In this document: positions 49,012 to 60,286 of the stretch, piece by piece | Layout of the letters: each line of letters starts with the position of its first letter | How positions within the stretch are numbered: position 1 is the stretch's first letter | Assembly (NCBI RefSeq): GCF_000150955.2 | Contig: NC_011676.1 | Location: 702,419 to 766,418, forward strand | DNA length: 64,000 bases | Reading direction: 5' to 3' | Source of the DNA: Phaeodactylum tricornutum CCAP 1055/1 | Taxonomy: Eukaryota; Bacillariophyta; Bacillariophyceae; Surirellales; Neidiaceae | Notes under the pieces: generated by a model | The model's input: the letters and a program-made list of their open reading frames with translations, nothing else | Database searches by the model: none | What the model was told of the DNA's origin: nothing | Position numbers and translations under genes: made by a program

Positions 49012-49690
49012 GGAGTGTGTAGGGTATGATGAATTCCTCGATCGGGTTGCTACAGCGACTACAGTGTTGTTGGATTTGCTTACTGTTGGACAAAGATATT
49101 GGTTGTGAGTGTGGGAAACGACTCTTGTGTTTGAGGGGTGTTGTGTATTTGCACAAGGACTGTCGGTCTCTATCCCGCTGCCTACCTTCTTCTTCCCTAC
49201 CTTCCGAAGAGGATCAGGACTTGTTCCGGTGATGAATGGTGGATCGTTTTTTGACCGTGAGTGACAGTGACACCAACCGTCTCGACGACACCCGTTTGGG
49301 CGGACGATGTCCTTTGACAGTGTGACAGCAAAAAAGGATTCGTAGAATGACGAGCCGTATTTCCATTGGCTTGTTCATTCACGAGGAAGGCAATCGAGCC
49401 CACGGAAACATAGCGTCGTTGTCCAGTCGTGTCTGGTCTAGAGCCGTACCGTATCGTGCCCTGCCGGACACACGGATGGACCGTCAAAACAGGTGTCACT
49501 CGTAGTCGTAGTAGTAGTAGTGGTAGTAGCAGTATCGATGCGCCGGGATGCCCGACGCTTCGGATGTTCTTTTGACTCCGAGACGGAACCAAGACATATC
49601 TGCTGCCTAACACTAATGTACATTACCGGACACATTCCTAGTTTCTACTCATTTCTATTCTACCAACATTAGACTATATTTACTTGCGAG
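49012..49690. other. Divergent intergenic region
   Basis: About 680 bases between the thiolase and ETF-alpha genes. A short (GTA/GTAG)n tract lies at 49500-49532. No gene supported. Confidence 0.5.
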
Positions 49691-50874
49691 ATGTTATCGA
49701 CTGCCTTGCGACGCACCGTACGTGTAGCGACAGCGACTTGCGGTTCCGGCACCGTTCCAACCGGAACGCCTCGGGCGTTCGGCCGCCACGGACGATGCTG
49801 GGCTTCGACGCTCGTCTTGAGTGACCCTTCCGTCGGCAGTGGCGACAATGTCATCACGTCACCACCATCCACGCAAGCCGCCGTCCAAGCCGCGCAGACG
49901 CTGCATCCCGATCACGACGTCGTGTTACTCGCCGTGGGAGGCGACGCCGCACCCACGCGGGTGCCCAGCGGCGTCACCAAGATACTCTGGGCCCCTACCG
50001 ACACTCCCTCGAACCCGGTTGTTCCGGAAACCGTCGCAGCAGCCGTGCAACAAGCCGTGCAACATCATACCGATGGAGACTGCCGGGCCGTGGTGGGAAC
50101 CAGCTCCAAGTTCGGTGCCACCATTATTCCTCGGGTAGCGGCGCTCTTGCAAGTCAGCCCCGTCACCGATATTGTTCAAATCCTTGCCAAAGGTCAGTCG
50201 ACGGTAACCGACAACCGCAATCCATCCTTACCAAGATTCACCCGCAACACTCACTCACTCAATCACTCACTCTTTCTCCATCTTACCCTCACACCCTAAC
50301 CACAGATACCTTCATTCGCCCCATGTACGCTGGAAACGCCTTGGCCAAAGTCCAAACCAAAGAAGGCTTCCAAGTCTTATCAATCCGACCCACTAGTTTC
50401 GAAAAGGCTCCCTTGCAGGACACTACCGTGACGGTAGAAACCATCGAAGTAGCCGAATTTACCGACAGTGTTTGGGTTGGAGAAAGTGTGCAACAATCCG
50501 ATCGCCCCGATTTGGGCAGTGCCGCGGTCGTTGTTTCCGGCGGACGAGGGATGCAATCCGGGGAAAACTTTGGGCTCCTCGAACAATTGGCCGACAAACT
50601 CGGCGGTGGTGCCGTGGGCGCCTCCCGCGCCGCCGTCGACGCCGGAATGGTACCCAACGATATGCAGGTCGGACAAACCGGCAAAGTCGTCGCACCCGAT
50701 CTCTACCTCGCCGTAGGTATCAGCGGAGCAATTCAACATTTGAGCGGAATGAGGGATTCCAAAACCATCGTCGCCATCAATAAGGACCCCGACGCCCCCA
50801 TCTTTCAAGTAGCCGATTACGGACTCGCGCAAGATTTGTTTGAAGCCGTTCCGGAATTGACGGAAAAGCTTTAA
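49691..50874 (+). CDS. ETFA: Electron transfer flavoprotein alpha subunit, mitochondrial
   Basis: Two exons, 49691-50192 and 50306-50874, joined over a 113-nt intron (CCAAAG|GTCAGT ... CCACAG|ATACC) giving [16 protein letters not shown]; 356 residues. It carries FAD and passes electrons from acyl-CoA and other dehydrogenases to ETF:ubiquinone oxidoreductase. An Arg/Thr/Ala-rich presequence ([20 protein letters not shown]) targets mitochondria. The FAD site is intact: [55 protein letters not shown] and [16 protein letters not shown]. The intron is rich in CACT repeats. Confidence 0.96.
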
Positions 50875-51302
50875 GTGTAAACGCCACAATTTACCATAGA
50901 CCAGTCTACTTTGACCATTCAAAACTCGTAGTGTGGAGCGTGTAGGACATTTAGTGACGGTAGTCTACAATTTTCCCGAGAATAATCCGTGGAACGAGTT
51001 TATACACAGATCTTTGAGACTTTGCCGACTGACAGTGAGCGAGTGAGTGAATAGAAGCCCCCCTCCGTTTGCTACACCCCTACTTCATCCCACTATGAAC
51101 TACTATCACTACTAACGGCAAGATATACCAGCACACTCAACACTCAGTGCCAACGCAAGGGAAGCATTGGCAGTACAGGCACACCGAGAGGAGTTGGAAG
51201 CTACGTGATGCCCAGCAACAAATTAGGTTTCAACACAAATACAAGAAAGGAAGGCACATACGTATACCGTAAGGGTAGTAATAATCTATAGAGAAACTTA
51301 CG
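50875..51302. other. Convergent intergenic spacer
   Basis: About 430 bases between ETFA (plus) and bL35m (minus); a GAGT-rich patch at 51036-51050. No gene seen. Confidence 0.5.
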
Positions 51303-51724
51303 TTACAAAATTCCCAAACAAATTTTTACTTTTTTCTCCATTTTGGTATTCTTGATCTCAGTCGAACGTCCTAAGCGATTGGAATTTTTACGACTTTTGT
51401 AACCTGTATTGTGCTGTGCACCAGACTGCATCCTAGAAAGGGTGCAAGAGAGCGAGACAAATAGGTAGAATAGACGTGTCAGCTCGGAAATCGACGACAT
51501 CAGAGGGAAAGACACACTGCAAGGAAAACATACCGTTTCACGCTTCCGTTCCCACGCACGCGAAATCTCTTGGCCATGCTCTTGTTGGTCTTGATTGTGT
51601 GCTTGCAACGAAAGGATAATAGATTGGGAGTAGCTATCGAACCCCAAAAGTTGCAGTTGCCCATGGTGTAGGGCGACGATGAAAAAGTCGTCAGTCGTCG
51701 AGCCACTGTACCCCAAAAGCTCAT
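51303..51724 (-). CDS. MRPL35: Mitochondrial ribosomal protein bL35m
   Basis: Two exons, 51724-51534 and 51432-51303, joined over a 101-nt intron (AAACG|GTATGT ... TTTCTAG|GATG), 106 residues. The first exon gives a mitochondrial presequence (MSFWGTVARRLTTFSSSPYT) and the bL35 signature KTNKSMAKRFRVRGNGSVKR; the second completes it with MQSGAQHNTGYKSRKNSNRL and a lysine-rich helix ending KICLGIL. This is the usual order for bL35 (KAMAKRFRVTGTGKVKR, then an H/RK-rich block). The joined frame is well supported because neither exon alone makes a full family member. Confidence 0.88.
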
Positions 51725-52508
51725 TTTTGACCCTCGTTCCGATGCGATCGGCTGGCAAACCACTTTGAATGGATTTCAAAGTAAAACCTCAGTGAATTGT
51801 AAGATGAGGTTAAACTGCGAAATGTATCGGTAATATTGCAAACAACTGTATACCAGGCGACAACTGAAAGCACCGTCGCTTCGTTGTAGGCATGCATGCA
51901 AACGAAGGTGCCGAATTCTGGTGCCGACAGACGGCTCTGACGGAGAATATCATTTTATTTTTAAATATAAATATTAAAAAATAGGAATCAAAATCTCAAA
52001 CCTCATTCTCCTTCAACCAAAAAACATTTTTTGTGTTGTTTTCCAACACAACCCCAATGACCAAGTCAAAGATCTCACCTGGAGGTATTGGCATAATCAA
52101 GACCAGCTGTACTCTGATTCCTTTGTATTCGGTTTTGGAAATGCCATTTAGGCGGTATTAGGCTTTGTTTAGGATCCAGCATTGAGTGATTTTTTGTTCT
52201 TTGTTGAGATGCTGAGCGCGAGCAACTTTCCGCTACCATAGATCCTCTCCAAAGAAATTAAAGCATGACATATTCGACCGAGATGTTCTAGAGTACGGTG
52301 AATGAGATGATTAGCATAATTATTAATTATAATCCGATTACAATTTGTTGTTCTGCGTTCTGAGGGTTTAAGAACGTTTTGTTTCGACGACAGCAAGTAG
52401 CAGAGCCGGTAGTAGAGAGACCCTCTCCCTCTAGTAAATTGATATTACGACTTCATTTCACAACTGCATTTAGAGCTGCTCTTTGTTATGTTCATTTACA
52501 ATACCTAT
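51725..52508. other. Intergenic spacer
   Basis: About 780 bases between two minus-strand ribosomal-protein genes. An AT-rich patch at 51948-51985; no gene supported. Confidence 0.45.
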
Positions 52509-52829
52509 TTAGTCAATTTTTGGTAAGTAATCCTTCCAGTTGAAGGGAAGCTTGTGCTTCAAAGTAACTTCTCCAGTTCTAGGATCGACAATAATGTTGC
52601 TTTTGAGCTTAATCCGTTTCTGAAGAGTAGTCTTCAGACGTTTTTTATGACGCGTTACCTTTTGCTTCGGAACCGCAAACCAAAGATAGTCTTGTAGCGC
52701 CGAAGTTACGTCTTGGTATGGAAGAGCTGACGCTGGACCTACAAATTGGGGACGCAACCAAAACAGAGAGTGCAACGCAGCTTGTTGCCGGATACCTTGG
52801 GCGAGGGTTTGCAGCGATTGAAAGATCAT
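52509..52829 (-). CDS. MRPL32: Mitochondrial ribosomal protein bL32m, cysteine-less form
   Basis: 106 residues from an ATG. The first 45 residues look like a mitochondrial presequence. Then comes the bL32 signature LWFAVPKQKVTRHKKRLKTT, where AVPK is normally exposed by processing at the start of the mature protein. The C-terminal part (GEVTLKHKLPFNWKDYLPKI) also fits. There is no cysteine after the signature, so the CxxC zinc ribbon of many bL32 proteins is missing. No intron. Confidence 0.82.
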   Translation of the reverse strand: MIFQSLQTLAQGIRQQAALHSLFWLRPQFVGPASALPYQDVTSALQDYLWFAVPKQKVTRHKKRLKTTLQKRIKLKSNIIVDPRTGEVTLKHKLPFNWKDYLPKID

Positions 52830-53612
52830 TCCTTTGATTTTAAAGTAAGCTTTTGAAACTCACTCTGTTCTCTTTACGATATCTTAGCGCTGGAAAGTTA
52901 TTTATGCACTAGCGGGCTTGTATGGCTACCACCATGATCTGTAGAGGCATCAGATTGGATTATGCTCAGTTGCAACCGTTGTTTTGTTGGTAGGAACGAG
53001 CTCTCGGCTCCGGTGACGTCGAAAATCATTCAGTCAGGCCGACGTCCGTACGAATCGAGCATTCCAAACTACGATCTCATAGTCAGCAGCACAAACGGCT
53101 ACAACAGTAAACGACCGCAGAAAAAGCTTTGTCTTTCTGGTATTGCGATTCTAAAATCTACCTCTACTACCTTCCAGACCGCCGACATCAGTATTAACGC
53201 CAAGCGTTTTTTCGACAAGCTGAGATTTCGGGCCAAAATCTTCGACTGGTTCATCCTTAGATCATTGACAGTAGGAGAAACATGGGCGAGGCTCCTTCTC
53301 CAAATCGACTCAAACCTTGAGGGCACATGCCCATTCAAATTGCTATTCAAGGCAAAGCTTGGAGGGCCCAGGGGTTTCTATTTGGTAGAGATCTGTCGTC
53401 AACCCGGCGTACTATTCATGCTGGCATTCAAATCTTGCTGACATGAAGCATCGTCCACTAATCCAATGCCTACCGTTCCAACGAATGCCTAGATTTTCAA
53501 TAATTTCATCCACATCGAAGCCTATTTCTACAAAGACGGCCCAGACCCATTAAACTCTTTCAAACTGACTTTCAATTTATGTCAATACTAGTCCAGGAGT
53601 CAGATGCAAATC
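52830..53612. other. Intergenic region with weak open frame
   Basis: About 780 bases. A plus-strand ATG frame (52962-53441, 159 codons) resembles nothing and has no domain; I do not call it a gene. Confidence 0.4.
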
Positions 53613-54495
53613 CTAGAGAGACGAAGTGAAGGCATCAAGAGTGGAGATTGTGTCGGCGGCAGCAGAGGCAGCGGCAGCCTGATCCTTTTGGCGAGCAGAA
53701 AGATTAGTTTTCTCGATAGCCTTGAAGAACGCAACAGCCTTCTTTTTCTGTTCGGGAGATTTTCCGAGGAAATCGATGGCGCCACGAGTTTCGTACATGA
53801 AGCGGCTGAGTTCAGTAGTGACCTCGAACCACTTCTTCTTCTCAATGTAAGCGGGGAGTTTTTGCAGACGCTTGCGAGTCTCAGCAAGGATGGCCTTCTT
53901 ACGTGCAAGGTACTCGGGGTTGGTGTCCTTGTACAGGGAATCCGGGTTTCCAACTTCACCGTAGACAGAGTAGGGCGAGTAAAGTTTAGATGCCTGATCG
54001 GTACCATAAGCGGCCCCTTCTGAATAAGAAGTTCCGTCCCCGATCAAACCAAAGACAGAGAATCGGGGGGACTCTCCAACAGCGGCATTCGCAGCAACGG
54101 GCAAGAAAGCTGCTCCAAAAGCAGCTGCGCCCTTGGTGAGGGCCTCACGGCGGGATGCCTCCTGCGGCGGAAAGCAAAATTATTTGTCAGACTCATCATT
54201 GATATATTACATAAAGTCTTCACGCAATATAATTCTCGATGCCAGGCATGACACTATCAAGAATTAATCACGAAAGGTCCACCTGTGTGGCACCCTGCAC
54301 GACTTATCAAGTAGCACTTCTAGAGACTTTAAAACCTTGTTGAACGCTATATCGACTGCTTTTGGAAAAGTCTTGTCAAGCTCGAGTATACAATCAATAT
54401 TTCTTTCATATATCCAGTACATATTGAATTCGAATCCTCACCTGCGAGAAAGCAGCAGCGGTGGCAAAAAGCGAAAACACGAGAGCGAGCTTCAT
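53613..54495 (-). CDS. PsbQ: PsbQ-like oxygen-evolving enhancer protein 3
   Basis: Two exons, 54495-54442 and 54161-53613, separated by a 280-nt intron (TCGCAG|GTGAGG ... CCGCAG|GAGG), 200 residues. Extrinsic subunit of photosystem II on the thylakoid lumen side that stabilises the water-oxidising cluster. Exon 1 encodes only MKLALVFSLFATAAAFSQ, an ER signal peptide with the plastid Phe. Exon 2 starts with EASRREALTKGAAAFGAAFL and PVAANA, a twin-arginine lumen-targeting signal. The mature part forms the helical PsbQ body: PEYLARKKAILAETRKRLQK, WFEVTTELSRFMYETRGAID, SPEQKKKAVAFFKAIEKTNL. Photosynthesis role firm by family. Confidence 0.9.
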
Positions 54496-55239
54496 GGTTA
54501 CAGTTGATGTGCAATGGATCCAAATTGAATGCTGTGCTGCTCGTCGTATGGCTGCTGCTGGATGCAAAGGATGCTGTGTTGACGTCCTATCTTGCTGGGT
54601 TTCGTATCAATTGCATGCGTATCCGCAATGTTCAACCTCAAGGAATTCGACTATTTCAGTCCCAATCTCAAGCCATTCCCTCGGAGCGAAGACCAGACCA
54701 TTTCTTGTAGTCCGTCCTTAGACAGTCTCTACCAACGTTTTTACGGAATTTGGCACTAGACTATCATTCTCTGAAATTTTCAGCGAAGTGTCGCGTCTAG
54801 ACTTTACGCAAACTGTAAACAATTAAAGATGCAAGCAGATTCAACAAATAGCGACGGAATGACGAGAAGAGTCAAGAAAATACTAGCCCATTACAAAGAG
54901 TGTTTGTGTTGAATGCTCCGTAGGATGGCTAACTGTAAGGTGTGATTGGTATGAGCGTCGCAACGCCACCTCAACGTCATTATCTTTCGTCGGATTTCCG
55001 TTTATGGATACTGCTGCCCACAGTCGTTCCAAAATTTGTGATATACATGGATATTATTGATAAATCATTCTAGATAGCTCCTCGTAAAAGTTACTAATTG
55101 AGTAGGAATTTTTGTTAGTGTACTCTGGTTTGTCTTGTGTGAACGGAACTGAAACCAATCTTGCGCATTCGCAGAAATGCAACAGATATTGGATAGTAGT
55201 GACACCGTTGTCGGACAAAAGGCATAAAAATCGAACTCT
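54496..55239. other. Intergenic spacer
   Basis: About 740 bases between two minus-strand genes, including the PsbQ promoter. No gene seen. Confidence 0.45.
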
Positions 55240-56163
55240 CTAAGCTTCCCGTCCAATCGAGGGCATTTTGGATACGTACACGGTTTGCCCGGCAATCATA
55301 CCCATACAGCTGATTCCAATATAAGTTGTAAACGTGAACAAAAAAAAGAACATGATACCTGCAAGAATATTGGGCGTCATCTGCACATAGTAAACTCCGG
55401 AGAGATCCTGGTTGTTGTTGCCGTCAGCTGCCTGATCGAGACGTCGGGCGTTGGATGCCAACATACTGCTTCCAGCTTTCTGCATGGCCTGCATACGGCG
55501 GCGAGCTTGAACGTCTCGGTCCATCTTTACCTCAGCGGTGGAACGAACAGCGGAAAGAATAACACTGCCAATCTTAGGATGCTCAATGGCGGCGACGACA
55601 GCTCTATCGATCGCCGCGGGATCAGTATTTGCAGAAATATCGACAATAAAAATGTTTGCTTCAGAGAGAAGCCGCGTTCGCTTGTTAGAGTGTTTCGCTG
55701 CTTTGGAAAGCATTCCGCTTTCCGAAACTTCTATTTCGAGGGGTGCTTCCAGCGACAGCAACTTGCTAGAAAATTCGCTTAATGTAACCTGGAGTACAAC
55801 ATCGCCGGGTCGAGCCGCGGAAGCACCCCTGGCAATGGTGTTCGATCCCTCGATGCCAGAAACATGGTGATGAATAACATGAGCATCGTCGTATTTGACA
55901 GCGATTGCTGGTAGAAAGCCCTCTGATGCCAACGCTGTCAAGGTTTCGGAACCGTCCTTGCTTCTGCGGAGAAGAAATACCACCGCCTGAATTTCAGAGT
56001 CGAGACCATCTTCGTTCAAGGTCTTGGTGAGAACATCGGAAGCATGTACATCGTGAGAACAGTGATGACCGGATCGGTTCCGCTGGTTACTCTTCCACAC
56101 TACAGCTGGTGCTGAAGCAACGGATGAGACCAGCGAGAGCAAAATTACTGCCGCAGTCTTCAT
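55240..56163 (-). CDS. VOA1/Ac45-like V-ATPase accessory membrane protein
   Basis: 307 residues if started at the ATG 56163, which gives a clean signal peptide (MKTAAVILLSLVSSVASA); in-frame ATGs at 56211 and 56298 would add 16 or 45 residues before it. The lumenal part is not recognisable except for a His-rich loop (AHVIHHHVSG). The C-terminus, GVYYVQMTPNILAGIMFFFL and then TTYIGISCMGMI...MPSIGREA, matches the membrane segment of the V-ATPase S1 (Ac45) and yeast Voa1/Big1 family, which helps assemble the V0 sector in the ER. In diatoms V-ATPases acidify the silica deposition vesicle and the compartment around the plastid, so both are possible sites. Family by the tail only. Confidence 0.72.
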   Translation of the reverse strand: MKTAAVILLSLVSSVASAPAVVWKSNQRNRSGHHCSHDVHASDVLTKTLNEDGLDSEIQAVVFLLRRSKDGSETLTALASEGFLPAIAVKYDDAHVIHHHVSGIEGSNTIARGASAARPGDVVLQVTLSEFSSKLLSLEAPLEIEVSESGMLSKAAKHSNKRTRLLSEANIFIVDISANTDPAAIDRAVVAAIEHPKIGSVILSAVRSTAEVKMDRDVQARRRMQAMQKAGSSMLASNARRLDQAADGNNNQDLSGVYYVQMTPNILAGIMFFFLFTFTTYIGISCMGMIAGQTVYVSKMPSIGREA

Positions 56164-57112
56164 GGTGAATAACAGTAGTGTGGCTAGAGAACGCCGCGGT
56201 GCTGCTGCCATTTTCGGAAGCAGCAGGGAAGAGCGATCTAGACTGCTCTCGCTGGAGCGGGGTGCGTGCAACAAACTATACACAAATTTGTTTATCATTA
56301 TATATATTTATTGCGACAAATGGAAATTACAGTATTAATCAGAAGGTTTAACGTCTATTTGCTGGTTTTTAATATGAATGACTCCATGATGGCATCGATG
56401 TTTAACCCATACTTCTTCCGCGGGAGCAGCATTCGGATGGAACTTTTTTAGAGATTACAGTCAACTCTTGCAAGAGCATACCTGCCACTCCAGCTAGAGA
56501 AAGGACCTGCATGAACAAAGGCTGTTTCTTGACGATTTACATATATATGAGGCGCCCACCCGATGCTGTGTTATATCCACCCAAGAATTAGTTTCCAGTT
56601 GTTCATTTAGACTTCCACCCAAACTCATCAAAAGAGGTTTGCTGGAAGTGAGATTCTCTGGGTATGGTACGGCAAATTGGATGGCACAGGTCAGCCATCT
56701 ACCATGTCTATTCAAGAAACCACTTATAATTGTATTCCTGTCACTGTGAGTTTCCATAGTCACCTGCTACCCTTCCGTTTGCCCAGCTGCAGCACGCATG
56801 ACCAGCTAGCTGTTCACAGGCAGACAAAAGCCATCGGCATGGTACTTTACACGTTGCTTCTCGACGGGAATCGTGCTCTCGCGTTTTGCTGTGCGACCAC
56901 TAGCGACTCGATAGAGTGTAGGCCGAACCACAGCAATTGAATAGGCTGTTCTTTATATTGTTCATGAATTGCCCTAAATGCCAGATCCACAAGTTTCCAA
57001 AATAAGATTGTGGTGAAAAAGAGGTTCTATTGGGACGAAAGGCTAGAGCTAAACCGTCGACCGTCACCATCGCAATTCGTCTCGAAAGCTGCACTAGCAT
57101 AGTGAAACATGT
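56164..57112. other. Intergenic spacer
   Basis: About 950 bases; its 5' end holds alternative in-frame starts of the VOA1-like gene (56211, 56298). No other gene supported. Confidence 0.45.
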
Positions 57113-58240
57113 TTACTCGACACGGGCGTAGAAGATACCCTTAGTGAGAACTTTCTTAGGCACCTTTGATCCCATATCGGTGTCGGACAGCTGAGTGGCA
57201 ACAAAGACACCTCCAATTTCCTGCTCTTCCGCATTGACCTTGTTGACTTCCATTTCGATACGGCCAGTAGTGATGTCGAAGGTCTTGTTGTTCTCTTTGA
57301 AAAGGTCATCGTCACCCTCTTCTCCGGATTGAAGACCAGGAAGGGCAACAGCCATGTCGTATCCGGTGGTTCCACCACGTCCCTTGGGATCAAGGAAGAG
57401 ACCAGTACGGTAGGAAGGAGTATTGAAGTCGCCTCCCATTTGGAAACCAGGCTTGAAAGATCCACCGTTACCCTTGGCAACCAAGTCTTTGACGGTAAAA
57501 AGGAAAGGAACACGTTCCCCACCTGGAAGCTGAACGGTAGTGGCAGCATAATCAATGCCTTCCTGTTCCTGGAAGACGATACTTCCTCCTTCGGACTTCA
57601 AAGCACCCTCAATTCCATCAAGAGTGTACGTCTGACGAGTCATGACCTTGGAATTGACAAACTTCTTTTCGGTGCGCCCAGCCTTGCCAATTTCCTCTTC
57701 TACAGCCCAGGCCTTGGGTTCAATGCACATATCGACGAGACGTTGTCCGCCCTTGGGGGTGATGCTGTCTTCTCCGACGACTTCCGGGCAGCGGTTTGCC
57801 AAACCGGTTCCCTTGACCTGCAAGTAGGAGAGCTCATTGATCTGGCTCTTGGTTAACGCATTGGCTGGGGCCGTGGCGAGACCGAAGGCAAGGGCTCCGG
57901 CAGCGGCAACCTTGCCGACATTAGCGAGATCCTTTTGCAAAGACATGCTAAGATCGGTGGTACGCTGCAGTATCAATAAGGGCGAAAACGAAACTTGTCA
58001 GACACAAATCACTACAGCCAACAACAAAAAAGTTACTGCCAATAAAATTCATTGTGACGTAAACAGCGCAGACGAAGAACGAAATAAAGGGCATAATGCT
58101 CAACAGCTTTTGTTCTCTGCAACTCTCGACCGTTTCCTATCATGGCCACTGCAAAATCAACTCACGCTAACCGAGGGAATCGGGGCAAAGGCCGAAGCCG
58201 AAGCAGCGAGGGCAATAGAGCAGGCGGCAGTGAACTTCAT
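57113..58240 (-). CDS. PsbO: PsbO, photosystem II manganese-stabilising protein
   Basis: Two exons, 58240-58166 and 57964-57113, with a 201-nt intron (GTTAGC|GTGAGT ... CTGCAG|CGTACC), 308 residues. Lumenal extrinsic subunit that stabilises the Mn4CaO5 cluster. Exon 1 encodes MKFTAACSIALAASASAFAP, an ER signal peptide with a textbook ASAFAP motif, then IPSVS. Exon 2 starts with the transit part (RTTDLSMSLQKD) and a Sec-type lumen signal ending ATAPANA. Mature protein: LTKSQINELSYLQVKGTGLA, the disulfide cysteines in NRCPEV and VDMCIEP, FKPGFQMGGDFNTPSYRTGL, KGRGGTTGYDMAVALP and the end GIFYARVE. All family landmarks are present. Confidence 0.97.
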
Positions 58241-59148
58241 GGTCAAGATTGCTTCGGTATATGAAGAGGTATGCGACGGCCTTCCGCAGCACCAACGAGT
58301 ACGAGTGGTCTTTCGTGATTGCACGGATTACGCACGTAGAACTTGCGGTAGAGTGATACAAGCAAGATATGTTTCCGGGTCTGAGTCGATCACGTCAACT
58401 TGAGTTTGATATCTTTTTCAAGCCATTTTCTTGTCATGTTTGAAATCGAAATTCCATTTTCCATACACAAACAGAAGTAAAATAGAATTTCAACTTGCCA
58501 TTCTCTAAAAAATACGAGGGATTCGCTGCTGTCTTCCCCATGCCTCTGGAAGCATCCTTCGATGTGCCAGAGCAGCGACAAAGTTTTCTTTCCACATTCT
58601 TCGTCTGTGCGCGAGTCGCTTTGCAACATCGGTAACTCACCTTTTTAGGCAACCTACTTCCTTTACGATAGCCAGATCGCGCAAGTCTGCCAAGCGCCGA
58701 GCTAGCAGTCTTGAACGGCTTTATTGAAAACCTTTCGTTCCTTCGGTCTCTTGATTCATTCCCCTGAATTTAAAACTTTTTGGGAGAGGTCAGCGATCAA
58801 TCCTATCGTGATTCACAGTCAGTGACTGTGAGCATCCTGATCAAAGACTCCTATGTAACTTACATTAACTACAAACAATTGTTTGCGCGGGAAAGTAAAG
58901 CTATCCAAACGATAAAGATCTATATGTATAATGTAATACTTCAGCACTATGTTAGTTTCTATAGTGTGATTGCGTATACAGCAAAGGTATCCAGAGAAGA
59001 TCACCAAGGTCCTCCTCGAAGACCTCCTTTCAAGCACCGCATGGCATTAAATAAGAGAGAGTTTATTGAAACAGAATCAGCAAGATGACGTTTTCTTGTT
59101 TCGAAATCGCGAGTACATTCATTGTATTCGCGTATTGCCCTGCAACTT
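58241..59148. other. Intergenic region
   Basis: About 900 bases upstream of PsbO and downstream of the small membrane protein. Several sub-100-codon frames, none recognised. Confidence 0.45.
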
Positions 59149-59457
59149 TCAAGTTCCATACCCGAGGCCAAACCCCAAGGCCAAAGAAAGAGCACACGAG
59201 ATCAAAGCGGTCCCGTAGCCAATTTCTATTTCGTCGTCTGCATCATCAGTCAGTGGCATGCCATAAGCTACGGCTTGGGCAAACGCCAAGGCTGCCGCGT
59301 TGCTTTGTTGTTGATGCGATACCGTAGCGGCCGCTTCCTCTTTGCCCGGAGCCACAAACACGTGCCGCGACGGTTCGCGCTTTTTGGTAGTAAAAGCCAA
59401 TGACAGATCCAGAGTCGCTACCATTACCAGCAACATCCAAAGCCGTAAAGACCGCAT
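59149..59457 (-). CDS. Small single-span membrane protein with plastid-type leader
   Basis: 102 residues from the ATG at 59457. A signal peptide (MRSLRLWMLLVMVATLDLSL) is followed by AFTTKKREPSRHVF, with Phe after the likely cleavage site and a basic transit stretch, as in diatom plastid proteins. A second hydrophobic stretch with QQQSNAAALAFAQAVAYGMP is weak. After an acidic patch (TDDADDEIE) comes one membrane segment (IGYGTALISCALSLALGFGL) ending in GYGT. Size and topology resemble the small subunits of photosystem II or cytochrome b6f (acidic start, one helix, short end), but I cannot match it to PetM, PsbM or another named subunit. Confidence 0.65.
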   Translation of the reverse strand: MRSLRLWMLLVMVATLDLSLAFTTKKREPSRHVFVAPGKEEAAATVSHQQQSNAAALAFAQAVAYGMPLTDDADDEIEIGYGTALISCALSLALGFGLGYGT

Positions 59458-60286
59458 GCTCAAGACTTGGATTTAAGGAGTTCCAAAGTCTTCGCTTTTC
59501 GACAATAGGTCCAGTCTAATATCGTCTTTGAAAGCAGCGTCCCTGATGTAGCAATCTGCTCCGCTCTAGTTCGCAACAACTGATGTTTGTTCAGAAGCGT
59601 TGCCGTCAACAACTCGAACGGCCTGGCCTGATTGTCCCTGTAAAATATGCGATATCGCTAGTCTGATGGCTGCGGCTGCACGGCATGCAAGATGATTTCT
59701 GCTGCTGCCGAGGTTCTCTGCCGCACGCCTTGCAAACCCGCAGCCGAAAACATTCTGATAGTGAGCAAGAATACCCTATGTCTGACGTAAGTCAATTGGA
59801 ATAAGTATTCTGTCATTTTCGTTTGTCGCCGTCGTGGATTCGTCTCGATTTCCATCAGTACCCTCCCTAACCCAAGCGAGTTTTGCCTTCGTGTGCCGTG
59901 GGAAACTACCTACCTACCTAGCTTGACTGTGAGTCACTACACGGGACTACTCTGAAAGGTGCACACCTTGGTAGTTCTGCCACGCGCCAACTACAATGGT
60001 CACATTCGTTTGAGTCCCTTGAGCGTCGTCACCGAACTTTGGTCAGTGACACGACGAAGCGCGCAATCTGGGAAGGCTTTTGTTCTTTTGCTCGCTTGCT
60101 CGTGAGAGTAGTGAGAAGCTTGGCGGCGGTGTGCCTACGGACGGCATCAGTTCAGTCAGGGTCAGTCGACCGAGCGAAAGCGTAGGAAAGAAACGAGTGC
60201 ATTGACTGTGAGTTGCTATTCGATCTTCCCTACATTTGCGGGATCATCTGGTTCGAGAAATCTCGCACTTCTTGTATCGATCCGCC
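59458..60286. other. Divergent intergenic region
   Basis: About 830 bases, promoter and 5' UTR space for the two divergent genes. No gene seen. Confidence 0.45.

Noticed and set aside
52962-53441. 159-codon plus-strand frame with ATG
   Set aside because: No domain, leader or similarity; composition is not gene-like compared with neighbours. Could be revisited with transcript data.
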